DNA of 29,136 nt from a virus, in the IMG/VR virus record IMGVR_UViG_3300048691_000086, positions 1-29,136 of that record. The stretch is one strand, 5' to 3'. A program made the position numbers and the translations under genes. The notes below the pieces were generated by a model. That model saw only the letters and a program-made list of their open reading frames with translations. It searched no databases and was not told where the DNA came from. Positions 1-6,923 of the stretch are shown here, piece after piece. Within the stretch, counting starts at the first letter, position 1. Each line of letters begins with the position of its first letter.

Positions 1-201
1 GCACTCTTAGAGATCTGTAGTAACTCTGATTGTGAAGAAGTTGCTATATCAGGAACTGCTAGCTTTATGGGTGAACTTACAAATAGGTTTACAGCATTAG
101 GCTATACAGTTAGTGTTTCTCTTGGACTACCTGAAGAACATTATCCAGTAACCACATTAACCATATTTAAACTAAAGAAAGACATAAACAATGAAAGTTA
201 A
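1..201 (+). CDS. C-terminal end of an unknown protein (partial)
   Basis: The reading frame is open from the first base and stops with TAA at 199-201, giving the last 66 residues of a protein whose start lies outside the window. The visible part is mixed alpha/beta in character, ends in a lysine-rich tail (FKLKKDINNES) and has no motif I recognise. Its last 11 bases overlap the next gene, as is usual for this genome, which supports it being real coding sequence. Function unknown. Confidence 0.6.
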   Translation, partial: ALLEICSNSDCEEVAISGTASFMGELTNRFTALGYTVSVSLGLPEEHYPVTTLTIFKLKKDINNES

Positions 202-382
202 ACCAACTGAGAGTTACTCTCAAACCACAGAGACATTCCCAAGAGTGTCTAGAGTTAGTCAAGGTGAGCCTTGGTTAATTGTAGAACCTAAGGTATCTTT
301 TGAAGATAAATTTGTACTGTCTAGTGCTGTACTTGTAGGAATCCTAGTATTCCTTGGCTTAGTAAGTGGGTATATCACATGA
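191..382 (+). CDS. Small single-pass membrane protein
   Basis: 63 residues. The first 40 are polar. Residues about 43-62 form one hydrophobic segment (VLSSAVLVGILVFLGLVSGY) that ends almost at the C-terminus, so the likely topology is one transmembrane helix with a soluble N-terminal part. The start overlaps the preceding stop. The SD is weak (AAAGAAAG further upstream). Its stop overlaps the next start as ATGA. No family recognised; small early inner-membrane proteins of this shape are common in phages and often alter the host envelope, but that role is inference. Confidence 0.6.
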   Translation: MKVKPTESYSQTTETFPRVSRVSQGEPWLIVEPKVSFEDKFVLSSAVLVGILVFLGLVSGYIT

Positions 383-525
383 CCTACCTACTCCTATTTA
401 CCAATGTAGTTGTATGCTACCTATGCTACAGGATTAAGTGTATGAATGATTTACACATCAAATATCTTGAGGCTCAACATATCAAATACTTAGAGGTGCT
501 ACATGAAGCTAACAAGTTGGGTTGA
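379..525 (+). CDS. Small hypothetical protein, hydrophobic N-terminus
   Basis: 48 residues. It starts at an ATG that overlaps the previous stop (ATGA), so translational coupling is likely. The N-terminus is hydrophobic (MTYLLLFTNVVVCYLCY) and could be a short membrane helix. The rest contains an imperfect internal repeat, HIKYLEAQ followed by HIKYLEVL, which looks like a short amphipathic or coiled-coil segment. No known family. Kept because start, overlap and spacing match the neighbouring genes. Confidence 0.45.
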   Translation: MTYLLLFTNVVVCYLCYRIKCMNDLHIKYLEAQHIKYLEVLHEANKLG

Positions 526-559
526 TGTACTGGAAGCACTTAAACAAGAGGGTATATAA
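503..559 (+). CDS. Possible 18-residue peptide
   Basis: A very short frame (MKLTSWVDVLEALKQEGI) with a purine-rich SD (AGAGG) at good spacing, nested across the end of the preceding gene and stopping 3 bases before the next start. It could be a real micropeptide or only a stretch that keeps ribosomes moving to the gene at 563. Length is too short to judge coding from sequence alone. Confidence 0.2.
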   Translation: MKLTSWVDVLEALKQEGI

Positions 560-562
560 GAC

Positions 563-784
563 ATGAATAAGAAAACATACATTAAACGTAAGTTGGATAC
601 CATCATTAAACTAATCAATGTGGCTACCTTCAATGAAGTCCAATTAGAGAACTTATACAAGCAAGTTCTAGCTCTTAATGACAAACGTATCCTTACAGTG
701 GTAGAACGGCAATTACTTACCCAACAGTTACGTACGGGTGAGTTACAGGCTTGCTATATCTATTGGTCAGGGTTAGAGACATGA
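563..784 (+). CDS. Hypothetical protein, helical
   Basis: 73 residues, basic N-terminus (MNKKTYIKRKLD), then largely alpha-helical by composition. SD AGAGGG lies upstream. The TGA stop overlaps the ATG of the next gene. No cysteine cluster, membrane segment or known motif is visible. It lies in a run of small early genes and cannot be assigned a function. Confidence 0.55.
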   Translation: MNKKTYIKRKLDTIIKLINVATFNEVQLENLYKQVLALNDKRILTVVERQLLTQQLRTGELQACYIYWSGLET

Positions 785-1026
785 CCCAAGTAACTACAAC
801 ACAGACATCTAAGTCATTCATACTGGTGTATAGCTCCTTTGGTTTACAAGGTGAGCGTGTAGGCAGTATTACGATAGCTAAGAACCCTGTTACTCGTTCG
901 CTATACGCTCACGGTTTCGTTGCCTTGGATCTGCTCAAAGCTGTTCAAGCACACAATGCTGAACTTAAATTAAATAAACAAAAAGGTCTTATCCGAATTC
1001 AGGATAGGTCTTATATCAAAATATAA
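781..1026 (+). CDS. Hypothetical protein
   Basis: 81 residues from the ATG that overlaps the previous stop (ATGA). An in-frame ATG 30 bases upstream lies inside the previous gene, and the overlapping start fits the local pattern better. The sequence mixes predicted strands (SFILVYSSFGL, VGSITIAK) and one helix (ALDLLKAVQAHNAEL) with a basic C-terminus. No recognised family. Confidence 0.55.
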   Translation: MTQVTTTQTSKSFILVYSSFGLQGERVGSITIAKNPVTRSLYAHGFVALDLLKAVQAHNAELKLNKQKGLIRIQDRSYIKI

Positions 1027-1034
1027 AGGATTAA

Positions 1035-1229
1035 ATGCAGTACTTCACAGGATTGGAGGTTGAAACCTTCCTAGAACTAAACAAAGCCATTCACTTAAAG
1101 GAATTGGATCTACTTAACTTAAAGGTGTGTTTACTAAACATGAACGAGAAACGAGATGGAAACATGGTAGCTCGTCTAACTATGTTAGGAGCTTCCCCTA
1201 AAGAAGAGGTATTTACCGATGAACATTGA
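1035..1229 (+). CDS. Hypothetical protein
   Basis: 64 residues with an SD (AAAGGA) correctly spaced before the ATG. Mostly helical by composition, rich in leucine and glutamate. The last 11 bases overlap the start of the RNA ligase gene, so the two are probably co-translated. No domain recognised. Confidence 0.55.
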   Translation: MQYFTGLEVETFLELNKAIHLKELDLLNLKVCLLNMNEKRDGNMVARLTMLGASPKEEVFTDEH

Positions 1230-2220
1230 ACGCTCCCTAGCATCAGTACAAACTATCAGTGATAAGAAACCTATTAAAGGAGCTGATCTAATAGAGGCTG
1301 TAAAGATTAAAGGTTGGTGGGTAATAACTAAGGTTAATGAATTTCAAATAGGAGATCCTTGTATCTACTTTGAGATTGATAGCTTTCTACCAATAGAGGC
1401 AGCCTATGAGTTTCTACGTAGCAGGTGTTACCAATACAGTAGCAGCTTAGGTGAGGGCTTTAAGCTTAAGACCTTAAAGCTTAAAGGGCAACTAAGCCAA
1501 GGTTTAGCTATACCTTACTTAGGTACTGAGCCTGTAAGTACAGACTTAACTAAGGCTCTTAATGTACAGAAATGGGAGGTAGCCCCATCTATAGTCCTTG
1601 GATCAGATAGGTTAGGTAAATTCCCTAGCTTTATCCCAAGGACAGATCAAGAACGTTGTCAGAACCTATCCTATGAGATTGCGGAAGCTTTCAATAACAA
1701 GGAAGTCTTTGAGATCACTAGGAAGCTTGATGGATCTAGCATCACCACCTACTTCAACAATGGGTATGTGGGTGTATGTTCTAGGAACTTTGAATTAAAA
1801 GCAGACTCTAAGTCTGATACTGCGTTTATCAAGTGTGCTCGTATCAGTAAGTTAATGTCCTCACTAGAGGCTTTAGCCTTGAATATAGCAGTACAAGGGG
1901 AATTAATAGGTGAAGGTATACAGGGTAATCCTGAAGGTATTCAAGGGACTTCTATAGCTATCTACAACATCTTTGATATAGACAAACAAGAATACCTAAA
2001 TCCCAGGGATCGTATGGATCTAGTAAATAAACTCATTGGTTTAGGTTACAAAGGTTCTCATGTACCTGTTGTAACTACTGCACCATTGTCTAGTGGTGAT
2101 GTAGAGAATCTACTTACTATGGCAGATGCTATAGGTGGTGAAGGTCTTGTATTTAAAAGTACATCAAGAGACTTTAGCTTTAAAGCTATATCAAATAAGT
2201 ATTTACTTAAGGAGAGTTAA
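1219..2220 (+). CDS. RNA ligase, Rnl5/DraRnl-like (TIGR02306 type)
   Basis: ATP-dependent RNA ligase of 333 residues. The N-terminal third (about 1-125) resembles the OB-like domain of the DRB0094/DraRnl family. The nucleotidyltransferase domain follows: motif I is KLDGSS with the predicted AMP-accepting lysine K169, motif III lies around QGELIGEG (226-233), motif IV is EGLVFK (308-313), and motif V-like lysines are in FKAISNK (321-327). The family joins a 3'-OH to a 5'-phosphate in nicked duplex RNA. A phage enzyme of this kind most likely repairs RNA cut by host nucleases, but no polynucleotide kinase is visible here to prepare ends. SD GAGGT; the start overlaps the upstream gene. Confidence 0.9.
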   Translation: MNIERSLASVQTISDKKPIKGADLIEAVKIKGWWVITKVNEFQIGDPCIYFEIDSFLPIEAAYEFLRSRCYQYSSSLGEGFKLKTLKLKGQLSQGLAIPYLGTEPVSTDLTKALNVQKWEVAPSIVLGSDRLGKFPSFIPRTDQERCQNLSYEIAEAFNNKEVFEITRKLDGSSITTYFNNGYVGVCSRNFELKADSKSDTAFIKCARISKLMSSLEALALNIAVQGELIGEGIQGNPEGIQGTSIAIYNIFDIDKQEYLNPRDRMDLVNKLIGLGYKGSHVPVVTTAPLSSGDVENLLTMADAIGGEGLVFKSTSRDFSFKAISNKYLLKES

Positions 2221-2481
2221 ATGAAAGTTCTGTTATTTACCTTAGTTATGTTAATAGCCTCAGTTGGGTGTGCACCTCAGAATGCATCACCTAAGAAAAT
2301 TGCTGTTATTCACCCAATATCAAAGGATTGTTTATATATAGATCATGATGGACTTAGGTACGAATGTACAGCACTGGCAAGAGTTAACGCTGACTGTGAA
2401 GTCTATCACCTCCCTGAGGTGGTGTATTACAAATGCTACCGAGACCCTAAAGATGAAACGTACATAAATAACGGAGGTTAA
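2221..2481 (+). CDS. Small cysteine-rich lipoprotein
   Basis: 86 residues, starting directly after the ligase stop with SD GGAG inside that gene. Residues 2-16 are a hydrophobic export signal and ASVGC at 13-17 is a plausible though imperfect lipobox, giving acylated C17. The mature part has four more cysteines (C37, C49, C59, C72), enough for two disulphides in the periplasm. It lacks the proline-rich stretch usual in outer-membrane spanins and is far from the peptidase gene, so I do not call it a spanin. A role in superinfection exclusion or envelope change is possible but unproven. Confidence 0.6.
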   Translation: MKVLLFTLVMLIASVGCAPQNASPKKIAVIHPISKDCLYIDHDGLRYECTALARVNADCEVYHLPEVVYYKCYRDPKDETYINNGG

Positions 2482-2889
2482 ATGATTATCAAAGCAACAG
2501 ATGCGCTTACATCTATAAAAGCTGCATACCTTAAAGCTTACTTTACTGATGACAGTCGTCCATACACACATGGCTCTCTATATTGCTGGGAAGGTGCTAT
2601 GAAGCCCTTGCAAGCTGTGGAGCACTCTTACTACCACGAAGTAGAGCTAAAGCCTTCTGAGGCACTTAAAAAGGCTTTAGCTCTAGGTAGTACTCTACAT
2701 CTTGATATCTTCAAAGATGATAACTTTGAGCTATATATATTAAATGAAGGTTTTGATGTACTGATGGCTAATAAGGACTTCTTCCTTAACAATTTTGGAG
2801 AAGTTTATAAAGGTCAGTGGCGACAAGTCCTATCCCAAGAAGACACAGATTTACTTTACATCTCAGTAATGAAACAAGAGAAACTTTAA
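2482..2889 (+). CDS. Hypothetical protein
   Basis: 135 residues. SD GGAGG lies just before the ATG, overlapping the end of the lipoprotein gene. The protein is soluble, acidic in its second half and rich in aromatic residues (YCWEG, HSYYHEVE). The stretch ELKPSEALKKALALGSTLHL is probably helical. No domain recognised. Confidence 0.6.
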   Translation: MIIKATDALTSIKAAYLKAYFTDDSRPYTHGSLYCWEGAMKPLQAVEHSYYHEVELKPSEALKKALALGSTLHLDIFKDDNFELYILNEGFDVLMANKDFFLNNFGEVYKGQWRQVLSQEDTDLLYISVMKQEKL

Positions 2890-2907
2890 GAGAAAAAGGA
2901 GATAACA

Positions 2908-3231
2908 ATGAGTGATGACTACAGATATCCAAGGAACTTCTTGGAGTGGATTAAGTTATTACCCAAAGCAGATGCAGGAGATAGTGAAGCTATGTTCTCA
3001 CTAGCACTAATGAGCGAATCCGTTGATCAAGCTATTCATTGGATTGAGAAATCAGCTGTACTTAAACACTTACCTGCAATCAGGTATTTAATAAATCACT
3101 ATACAGACTTTGATTTTAAAGACACTGCTAAAGCAGATTATTGGATTAAATTAAGACAACAAGAGGAGAGTAAACATGTTGTATGTATTAAGCTTAAACA
3201 AAGTTCAAAAGTCATAAAGGAAAATATATGA
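2908..3231 (+). CDS. Divergent Sel1-like protein with a run-on C-terminus
   Basis: 107 residues, strong SD (AAAAAGGAG). The core holds degenerate Sel1/TPR-type helical pairs: EAMFSLALMSESVDQAIHWI at about 28-47, then a second unit ending AKADYWIKL. Sel1 repeats are helical scaffolds that bind proteins. The last 22 or so residues (RQQEESKHVV onward) are read from sequence that nearly matches the non-coding leader after the stop of the next gene (see the repeats at 3139 and 3783). Loss of the old stop by an indel therefore seems likely, and the tail may be new and unfolded. The gene overlaps the next start by 4 bases. Confidence 0.6.
   Translation: MSDDYRYPRNFLEWIKLLPKADAGDSEAMFSLALMSESVDQAIHWIEKSAVLKHLPAIRYLINHYTDFDFKDTAKADYWIKLRQQEESKHVVCIKLKQSSKVIKENI
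3139..3180 (+). repeat. Direct repeat copy A (gene end plus ribosome binding site)
   Basis: Near-copy of 3783-3824. Shared exact blocks are AAGACAACAAG and GAGAGTAAACATGTT. In this copy two bases are missing before the first block, so the TAA that ends the gene in copy B is out of frame and translation runs on. The ATG at 3176 now opens only a 13-codon frame and looks like the stub of a lost gene start. Confidence 0.75.
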
Positions 3232-3800
3232 ACTATATATACGACTTACCTAGAGTACTAATGAATGCAATTAAACTAGGGTATGACCCAGCTATTAAAG
3301 ACGCTTGGGAAGAGTTTGAGGCTGATGATATATTTGGTGCAATTGAACACTATAACGATATGTGTAAATCAGACAAACCTTCACCAAATGCGTTACAAGC
3401 GCTAATTAGATTAGCTTTTTTGGGACGTAAGCGACCTATTGAATATGTTGCTAAATTGGCTGCCGATGGAAGTACTGAAGCTTTAACCGCAATTAGTACC
3501 CTTGCTGAGCAAGAGGACAGTAATGCTCTATGGTACTTAGGGCATATATACCGTCAAGGTGCGGGAGTAGAGCAGAACATTGAGAAAGGTATGCAATATC
3601 TATGTAAGGCGTTTAACTTAAATAAAGTAAATGTACTAGATTGGTTTGAGGAATGTCTTCTAGAAGGGGACTCTGAAATTGAAGCCTGCCTCTCTACTTT
3701 GGCATCAGAACATAATATGGAAGCTCAGTATATGTTAGGTAAATACTACCGTAAAAAAGCTATTGAAGTTCATTCAGAACGCTATTGGGAAAAACTGTAA
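3228..3800 (+). CDS. Sel1-repeat-like protein
   Basis: 190 residues, SD AAAGGA. Recognisable Sel1 signature at about 105-130 (ALWYLGHIYRQGAGVEQN), with the A-x-x-x-L-G-x-x-Y-x-x-G-x-G-V pattern, followed by weaker units ending EAQYMLGKYYRKKAIEV. The N-terminal 65 residues are helical and acidic. It is the second of several Sel1-like genes in a row (2908-5692). No signal peptide or membrane segment, so probably cytoplasmic. The partner is unknown. Confidence 0.75.
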   Translation: MNYIYDLPRVLMNAIKLGYDPAIKDAWEEFEADDIFGAIEHYNDMCKSDKPSPNALQALIRLAFLGRKRPIEYVAKLAADGSTEALTAISTLAEQEDSNALWYLGHIYRQGAGVEQNIEKGMQYLCKAFNLNKVNVLDWFEECLLEGDSEIEACLSTLASEHNMEAQYMLGKYYRKKAIEVHSERYWEKL

Positions 3801-3824
3801 GACAACAAGGAGAGTAAACATGTT
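3783..3824 (+). repeat. Direct repeat copy B (gene end plus ribosome binding site)
   Basis: Counterpart of 3139-3180. It covers the final codons and TAA of one gene, the SD (AAGGAGAG) and the ATG of the next. This copy keeps the intact stop and functional start and is therefore likely closer to the ancestral arrangement. Confidence 0.75.
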
Positions 3825-4095
3825 CTTTAGAAAACAACGCTATGGTAAGTTTCAATCAATCTATGAATTAGCCACACACTTTAAAGGTAAGAACCCTCAA
3901 GTATGTAAAACCTATGGAGGTGTGATTGTTAATGGTGAATTCTTTGAAACCAAGCTATCAAGCTTAGAAGTAAGGCTATGTATCCAATGCTTAAGTAACC
4001 TGAAGTACTCAGCACAGCTTAATGGCACTAGGGTTGAGTATAAGCAGGGTGTATTCACTGTGTACTACGAATCCAGTAAAGTATTAGGAGGTTAG
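3820..4095 (+). CDS. Hypothetical basic protein
   Basis: 91 residues from the ATG with SD AAGGAGAG nine or so bases upstream. An earlier in-frame ATG at 3763 lies deep in the preceding gene and is not used here. The N-terminus is strongly basic (MFFRKQRYGKF), and the body looks mixed alpha/beta with a strand-rich end (TRVEYKQGVFTVYYES). A nucleic-acid contact is possible from charge alone. No family recognised. Confidence 0.55.
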   Translation: MFFRKQRYGKFQSIYELATHFKGKNPQVCKTYGGVIVNGEFFETKLSSLEVRLCIQCLSNLKYSAQLNGTRVEYKQGVFTVYYESSKVLGG

Positions 4096-4122
4096 TATGT
4101 TGAAAAGTAGAGAGGAATCAAA

Positions 4123-4626
4123 ATGACAACGTTTACAGAACTTAAAGCACTTCCATTTGTATCTGACCCAGATAGTCAATATGAACGAGCCATGGCATTC
4201 TATAACCTAGATAACTCTATTGAAGCCATGAAAGCATGTTTATCTTGGATCAGAAAGGCAGCTAAACAAGAGCATATTGCTGCGCAAGCCTTCTTAGGGG
4301 CTTCCTATTACTTCGGTAGTAACACCTTAACTAAGGACGTTAAACAAGCCTTTAAATACGCTAACAAGGCTGCTCTTGAGGGTGATGCAGGTAGTCTTTT
4401 TATATTAGGGCTTTGCTTCTATCACAATCAAGCAGATGAGCATGATGCCACTAAAGCTATTGCATGTTTAGGACAAGCTGCATCTCAAGGATTTAAGTTA
4501 GCTAAATCAGAGCTGCTACGTATACAGATGTTAGGTGAGATGGCAAAAGAAACTTTAAAAGCTAATAGTGCTCCATCTTATGGAGCAGAACTGCCTTACA
4601 TGTACGGAGATACCCATGGTAAATAA
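4123..4626 (+). CDS. Sel1-repeat protein
   Basis: 167 residues, SD AGAGAGGA. About three consecutive Sel1-type units: around 20-55 (YERAMAFYN to WIRKAAKQEHIAA), 56-90 (QAFLGASYYFGSN to ANKAALEGDAG) and 91-130 (SLFILGLCFYHNQ to LGQAASQGF). These have the usual alternation of small and aromatic residues. The C-terminal 35 residues are unstructured in appearance. The last 11 bases overlap the next Sel1-like gene. Probable cytoplasmic protein-protein interaction scaffold. Confidence 0.8.
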   Translation: MTTFTELKALPFVSDPDSQYERAMAFYNLDNSIEAMKACLSWIRKAAKQEHIAAQAFLGASYYFGSNTLTKDVKQAFKYANKAALEGDAGSLFILGLCFYHNQADEHDATKAIACLGQAASQGFKLAKSELLRIQMLGEMAKETLKANSAPSYGAELPYMYGDTHGK

Positions 4627-5038
4627 CAAAGGACTTTCCCATAAACCTATGGAAGAGGCATATGACAACTATATAGAAGCTGTGTCCAATCTTGCAAACC
4701 AATACAGTAAACAGGGTACTGGTGAGACTAGCTTTAAAGCTGTAGAGATTCTAACTAGAGCATCTAAGTTAGGTAACCCTAAGCTATTAAGAATGTTAGG
4801 ACTTCTGTTGGTATACAGAGTATCTGTCCGTAACTATAAACGAGGTGTGAAATATTTAACTGAGGCAGCATACCTAGGAGATGTAGAAGCTCAGAAAGAC
4901 TTAGGGGAAATCTACAGCTATGCACAAGGGTTTCCCTCTAAGAGTACCATGCGTAAAGCTCTCTATTGGTTTACACAAGCAGCTGACCAAGGTTGTAAGT
5001 ACTCTATCTCACAGGTAGATAAAATCTTAGGAGGATAA
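4616..5038 (+). CDS. Sel1-repeat protein
   Basis: 140 residues from the ATG that follows GGAG and overlaps the previous gene. An upstream in-frame ATG at 4568 has no SD and would lengthen the overlap. Two clear units: GVKYLTEAAYLGDVEAQKDL, then GEIYSYAQGF to ALYWFTQAADQG near the C-terminus. The N-terminal half is helical and contains a more degenerate unit. It forms a tandem pair with the preceding gene. Confidence 0.75.
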   Translation: MVNNKGLSHKPMEEAYDNYIEAVSNLANQYSKQGTGETSFKAVEILTRASKLGNPKLLRMLGLLLVYRVSVRNYKRGVKYLTEAAYLGDVEAQKDLGEIYSYAQGFPSKSTMRKALYWFTQAADQGCKYSISQVDKILGG

Positions 5039-5692
5039 ATGGAAGTAACCCAGTACCAAGCAGGGCTGTTGTTATGGCAGGAAGATAAACGCAAGGCATT
5101 AACGTACCTAGTGCCTGCTGTGCTAGATGGAGATGCCTTATCTAAGGAGTTCTTGGTTCAACAAGGTGTAGCCCTATCAGAGGTGTCAATACCCACAGAT
5201 AACTCTCACATATACCGTAAGGTATCAGAGACTCTGTTAAGTATGCTCACTGATTTTGAAGGTGAACCTTATGAAGACTTAGTTAATCAACTTAGTACCT
5301 TGGATTGCTCTGAGGTGCTTCAAGTAGCATATAAAGAAGTAGCCAAGCTATACACACAATACCTTACAGAGAACCTTGAAGGTGTAGTGGTAGGCTTTAA
5401 ATCTATGTCTGAGGATACTATCACAGGTGTAATGGATAACCTATCAATAGCCTTCATGAAGGGTTTAACCCTAGAACAGTATGTATGTGAAGAGCATCAT
5501 TTACAGTCTCCTACTTACGAGAGTAAAGGTAGAGGGCGGTTAAGTGATTATGTAGATGAGCTGCTCACTGAGATCAGGGGTTCAAGCTTCATTGATGATG
5601 CTGTATTTACAGCATTACGAGAGTACCGTGAACACCCACTAAATAAGCTGGTGAGTGAAGCAAATAGACGATATACCTTAGAGGAGACTTAA
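5039..5692 (+). CDS. Hypothetical protein with one Sel1-like N-terminal unit
   Basis: 217 residues. A strong SD (TTAGGAGG) precedes the ATG, which directly follows the previous stop. Residues 5-42 (YQAGLLLWQEDKRKALTYLV and what follows) read like a single decayed Sel1 unit. The remaining 170 residues are helical, acidic and do not resemble any family I know. Its place at the end of the Sel1 run suggests descent from the same expansion with a different C-terminal domain. Confidence 0.6.
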   Translation: MEVTQYQAGLLLWQEDKRKALTYLVPAVLDGDALSKEFLVQQGVALSEVSIPTDNSHIYRKVSETLLSMLTDFEGEPYEDLVNQLSTLDCSEVLQVAYKEVAKLYTQYLTENLEGVVVGFKSMSEDTITGVMDNLSIAFMKGLTLEQYVCEEHHLQSPTYESKGRGRLSDYVDELLTEIRGSSFIDDAVFTALREYREHPLNKLVSEANRRYTLEET

Positions 5693-6046
5693 ATGAATGT
5701 AACAGCTTATGTAGGTAACGCTGAGTATATCTGTATTACCTGCCCTAGACCTGATAACTGTAAGACTATCACAAATATTTCAGAGGTCTTTGAATTAACT
5801 TATCAATGTGATATATGTAAGGAAACCTTTAGGTTTGATGGAAACCTACATACTGAGGGCATTGAGATCTTGGATCAAGTACCTGAATACCTAGATGATT
5901 CACCCTTTGGTGAACGCTATGGAAGTGAGACTTATGACCTCACACAGGAACAGATTGATTCCTTGGTTAGAGGTAGTGTAATTGCTTTAGATGTGCTACA
6001 TGAGAATGTTGTCTACATACGTAAGAAAATTAAACAGGAGAGTTAG
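5693..6046 (+). CDS. Small protein with zinc-ribbon-like cysteines
   Basis: 117 residues, SD GAGGAGA. Cysteines C14, C17, C23, C39 and C42 form two knuckle-like pairs (CITC and CDIC) about 22 residues apart, which fits a zinc ribbon. The C-terminal half is acidic and helical (LTQEQIDSLVRGSVIALDVL). Such proteins often bind nucleic acid or proteins, but there is no catalytic signature. Confidence 0.6.
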   Translation: MNVTAYVGNAEYICITCPRPDNCKTITNISEVFELTYQCDICKETFRFDGNLHTEGIEILDQVPEYLDDSPFGERYGSETYDLTQEQIDSLVRGSVIALDVLHENVVYIRKKIKQES

Positions 6047-6463
6047 ATGCATAATGAAACCGAAGCAGAACGTATTCAAACAATTAAAGATGATGCAGAA
6101 ACCTATAACAACAGGTTTAATATAGCTAAGGTATTTAAACAAACTTATCACCTCCCTTTAGACGGTGAGGTATCTGCCTTAGTTAATACTTTAGCTTTCT
6201 CAGATTTAATAACAGAGACCACTACAACCTTTGATATTAACCTGGGTAAAGCAAAGGCTCTAGTAATTCCTAAGGTACTTCCCGAAGAAGAGTACCAGCT
6301 ACTTATACCAGCTCTTAAAGGTATTCAAGAAAACTACTGTAGAACAGTTAAAACTTGGCAAGATACGGTTAGGATAAGCTTCCTACGCTCTATGTATCGC
6401 AGCCACCCTGTAACCTTATTGGACTATACAAATGACAGTCTTACTATTTCAAAAGACCACTAG
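6047..6463 (+). CDS. Hypothetical protein
   Basis: 138 residues, starting right after the previous stop with SD AGGAGAG. N-terminal helix rich in Glu/Asp (ETEAERIQTIKDDAETYNNR), a central mixed region, and a helix near residues 105-120. No motif recognised. Its end overlaps the next gene by 32 bases. Confidence 0.55.
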   Translation: MHNETEAERIQTIKDDAETYNNRFNIAKVFKQTYHLPLDGEVSALVNTLAFSDLITETTTTFDINLGKAKALVIPKVLPEEEYQLLIPALKGIQENYCRTVKTWQDTVRISFLRSMYRSHPVTLLDYTNDSLTISKDH

Positions 6464-6755
6464 CCTAAATACACTCAATGATGCTTTAGATGGACATCTT
6501 AGTTGCTGGGGTAGTGCAGCCTTACATACCTACCTACAAGAGTTAACACATAACTTCTCAGCAGCTATATATAACATTCAAGTACTTAAGGATAAGTATT
6601 GTGAGCTGACTCTTGAACAGGTACAAGATAAGTTCAATTTACTTGATGCATCAGTAGAAGAGTGTGAAGACTACCTCTACGGTAATGATTCCGTAGGGGA
6701 AACTTTAATTGACAACAATAGGGAGCTTAGGCTCTTTTTATTTTATAAAGGATAA
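6432..6755 (+). CDS. Hypothetical acidic protein
   Basis: 107 residues. The start lies inside the preceding gene, with TTGGA as a modest SD. Helical and acidic, with a short WGSAALHTYLQELTH segment. The end of the gene contains a hairpin followed by a T-rich run (6720-6744), which could terminate transcription. Unknown function. Confidence 0.5.
   Translation: MTVLLFQKTTSLNTLNDALDGHLSCWGSAALHTYLQELTHNFSAAIYNIQVLKDKYCELTLEQVQDKFNLLDASVEECEDYLYGNDSVGETLIDNNRELRLFLFYKG
6720..6744 (+). terminator. Possible weak intrinsic terminator
   Basis: A seven-pair stem (AGGGAGC with GCTCTTT, two pairs being G-T) and a TTAG loop run straight into TTTTTATTTT. It lies within the last codons of the gene ending at 6755 and before a stretch of decayed reading frames. 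The stem is weak, so partial termination at best. Confidence 0.3.
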
Positions 6756-6757
6756 AC

Positions 6758-6820
6758 ATGACTAATGAAGAATGGTTAGAAGACTATGAGCAATTTGAAA
6801 ATAAAGGTAATAATAAATGA
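6758..6820 (+). CDS. Possible 20-residue acidic peptide
   Basis: Short frame (MTNEEWLEDYEQFENKGNNK) with SD AAAGGA two bases after the previous stop. The composition is strongly acidic and codon choice resembles the neighbours, so translation is plausible. It resembles the equally short acidic frame at 18158 in style. It could equally be the surviving N-terminus of a larger broken gene, since coding-like sequence follows in other frames. Confidence 0.35.
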   Translation: MTNEEWLEDYEQFENKGNNK

Positions 6821-6834
6821 GCCTAGTAAGTAAC

Positions 6835-6923
6835 ATGCCTGATCCCCTTACGAAGATGAGATTCAGCCCATTGACCTATTGGATCAATTACTAATTAAGG
6901 TAAATCAAAATGAAGTCGCATAA
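6835..6923 (+). pseudogene. Probable remnant of a small gene (frame broken)
   Basis: After ATG CCT GAT CCC the text YEDEIQPIDLLDQLLIKVNQ reads as good protein in another frame, up to a TAA at 6921-6923. It has no start in its own frame because a TGA lies at 6840. Removing two bases near 6847 would give one continuous peptide beginning MPDPYEDE. In the frame that does have starts, the reading ends after 25 codons (6817-6894). A small indel in a former small gene is the simplest reading. Confidence 0.3.

Noticed and set aside
2221-2481. Outer-membrane spanin
   Set aside because: Lacks proline-rich region and a partner inner-membrane spanin, and is 15 kb from the peptidase; kept only as a lipoprotein.
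3176-3217. 13-codon frame from the ATG after the repeated SD
   Set aside because: Too short and explained as the remnant of a duplicated start; no protein-like content.
4098-4127. 9-codon frame between two genes
   Set aside because: Only the spacer that contains the SD of the next gene.
6835-6860. Programmed -1 frameshift in the 6817 frame
   Set aside because: CCC CTT after T is not a slippery heptamer, and no downstream stimulatory structure was seen; a simple indel is more likely.
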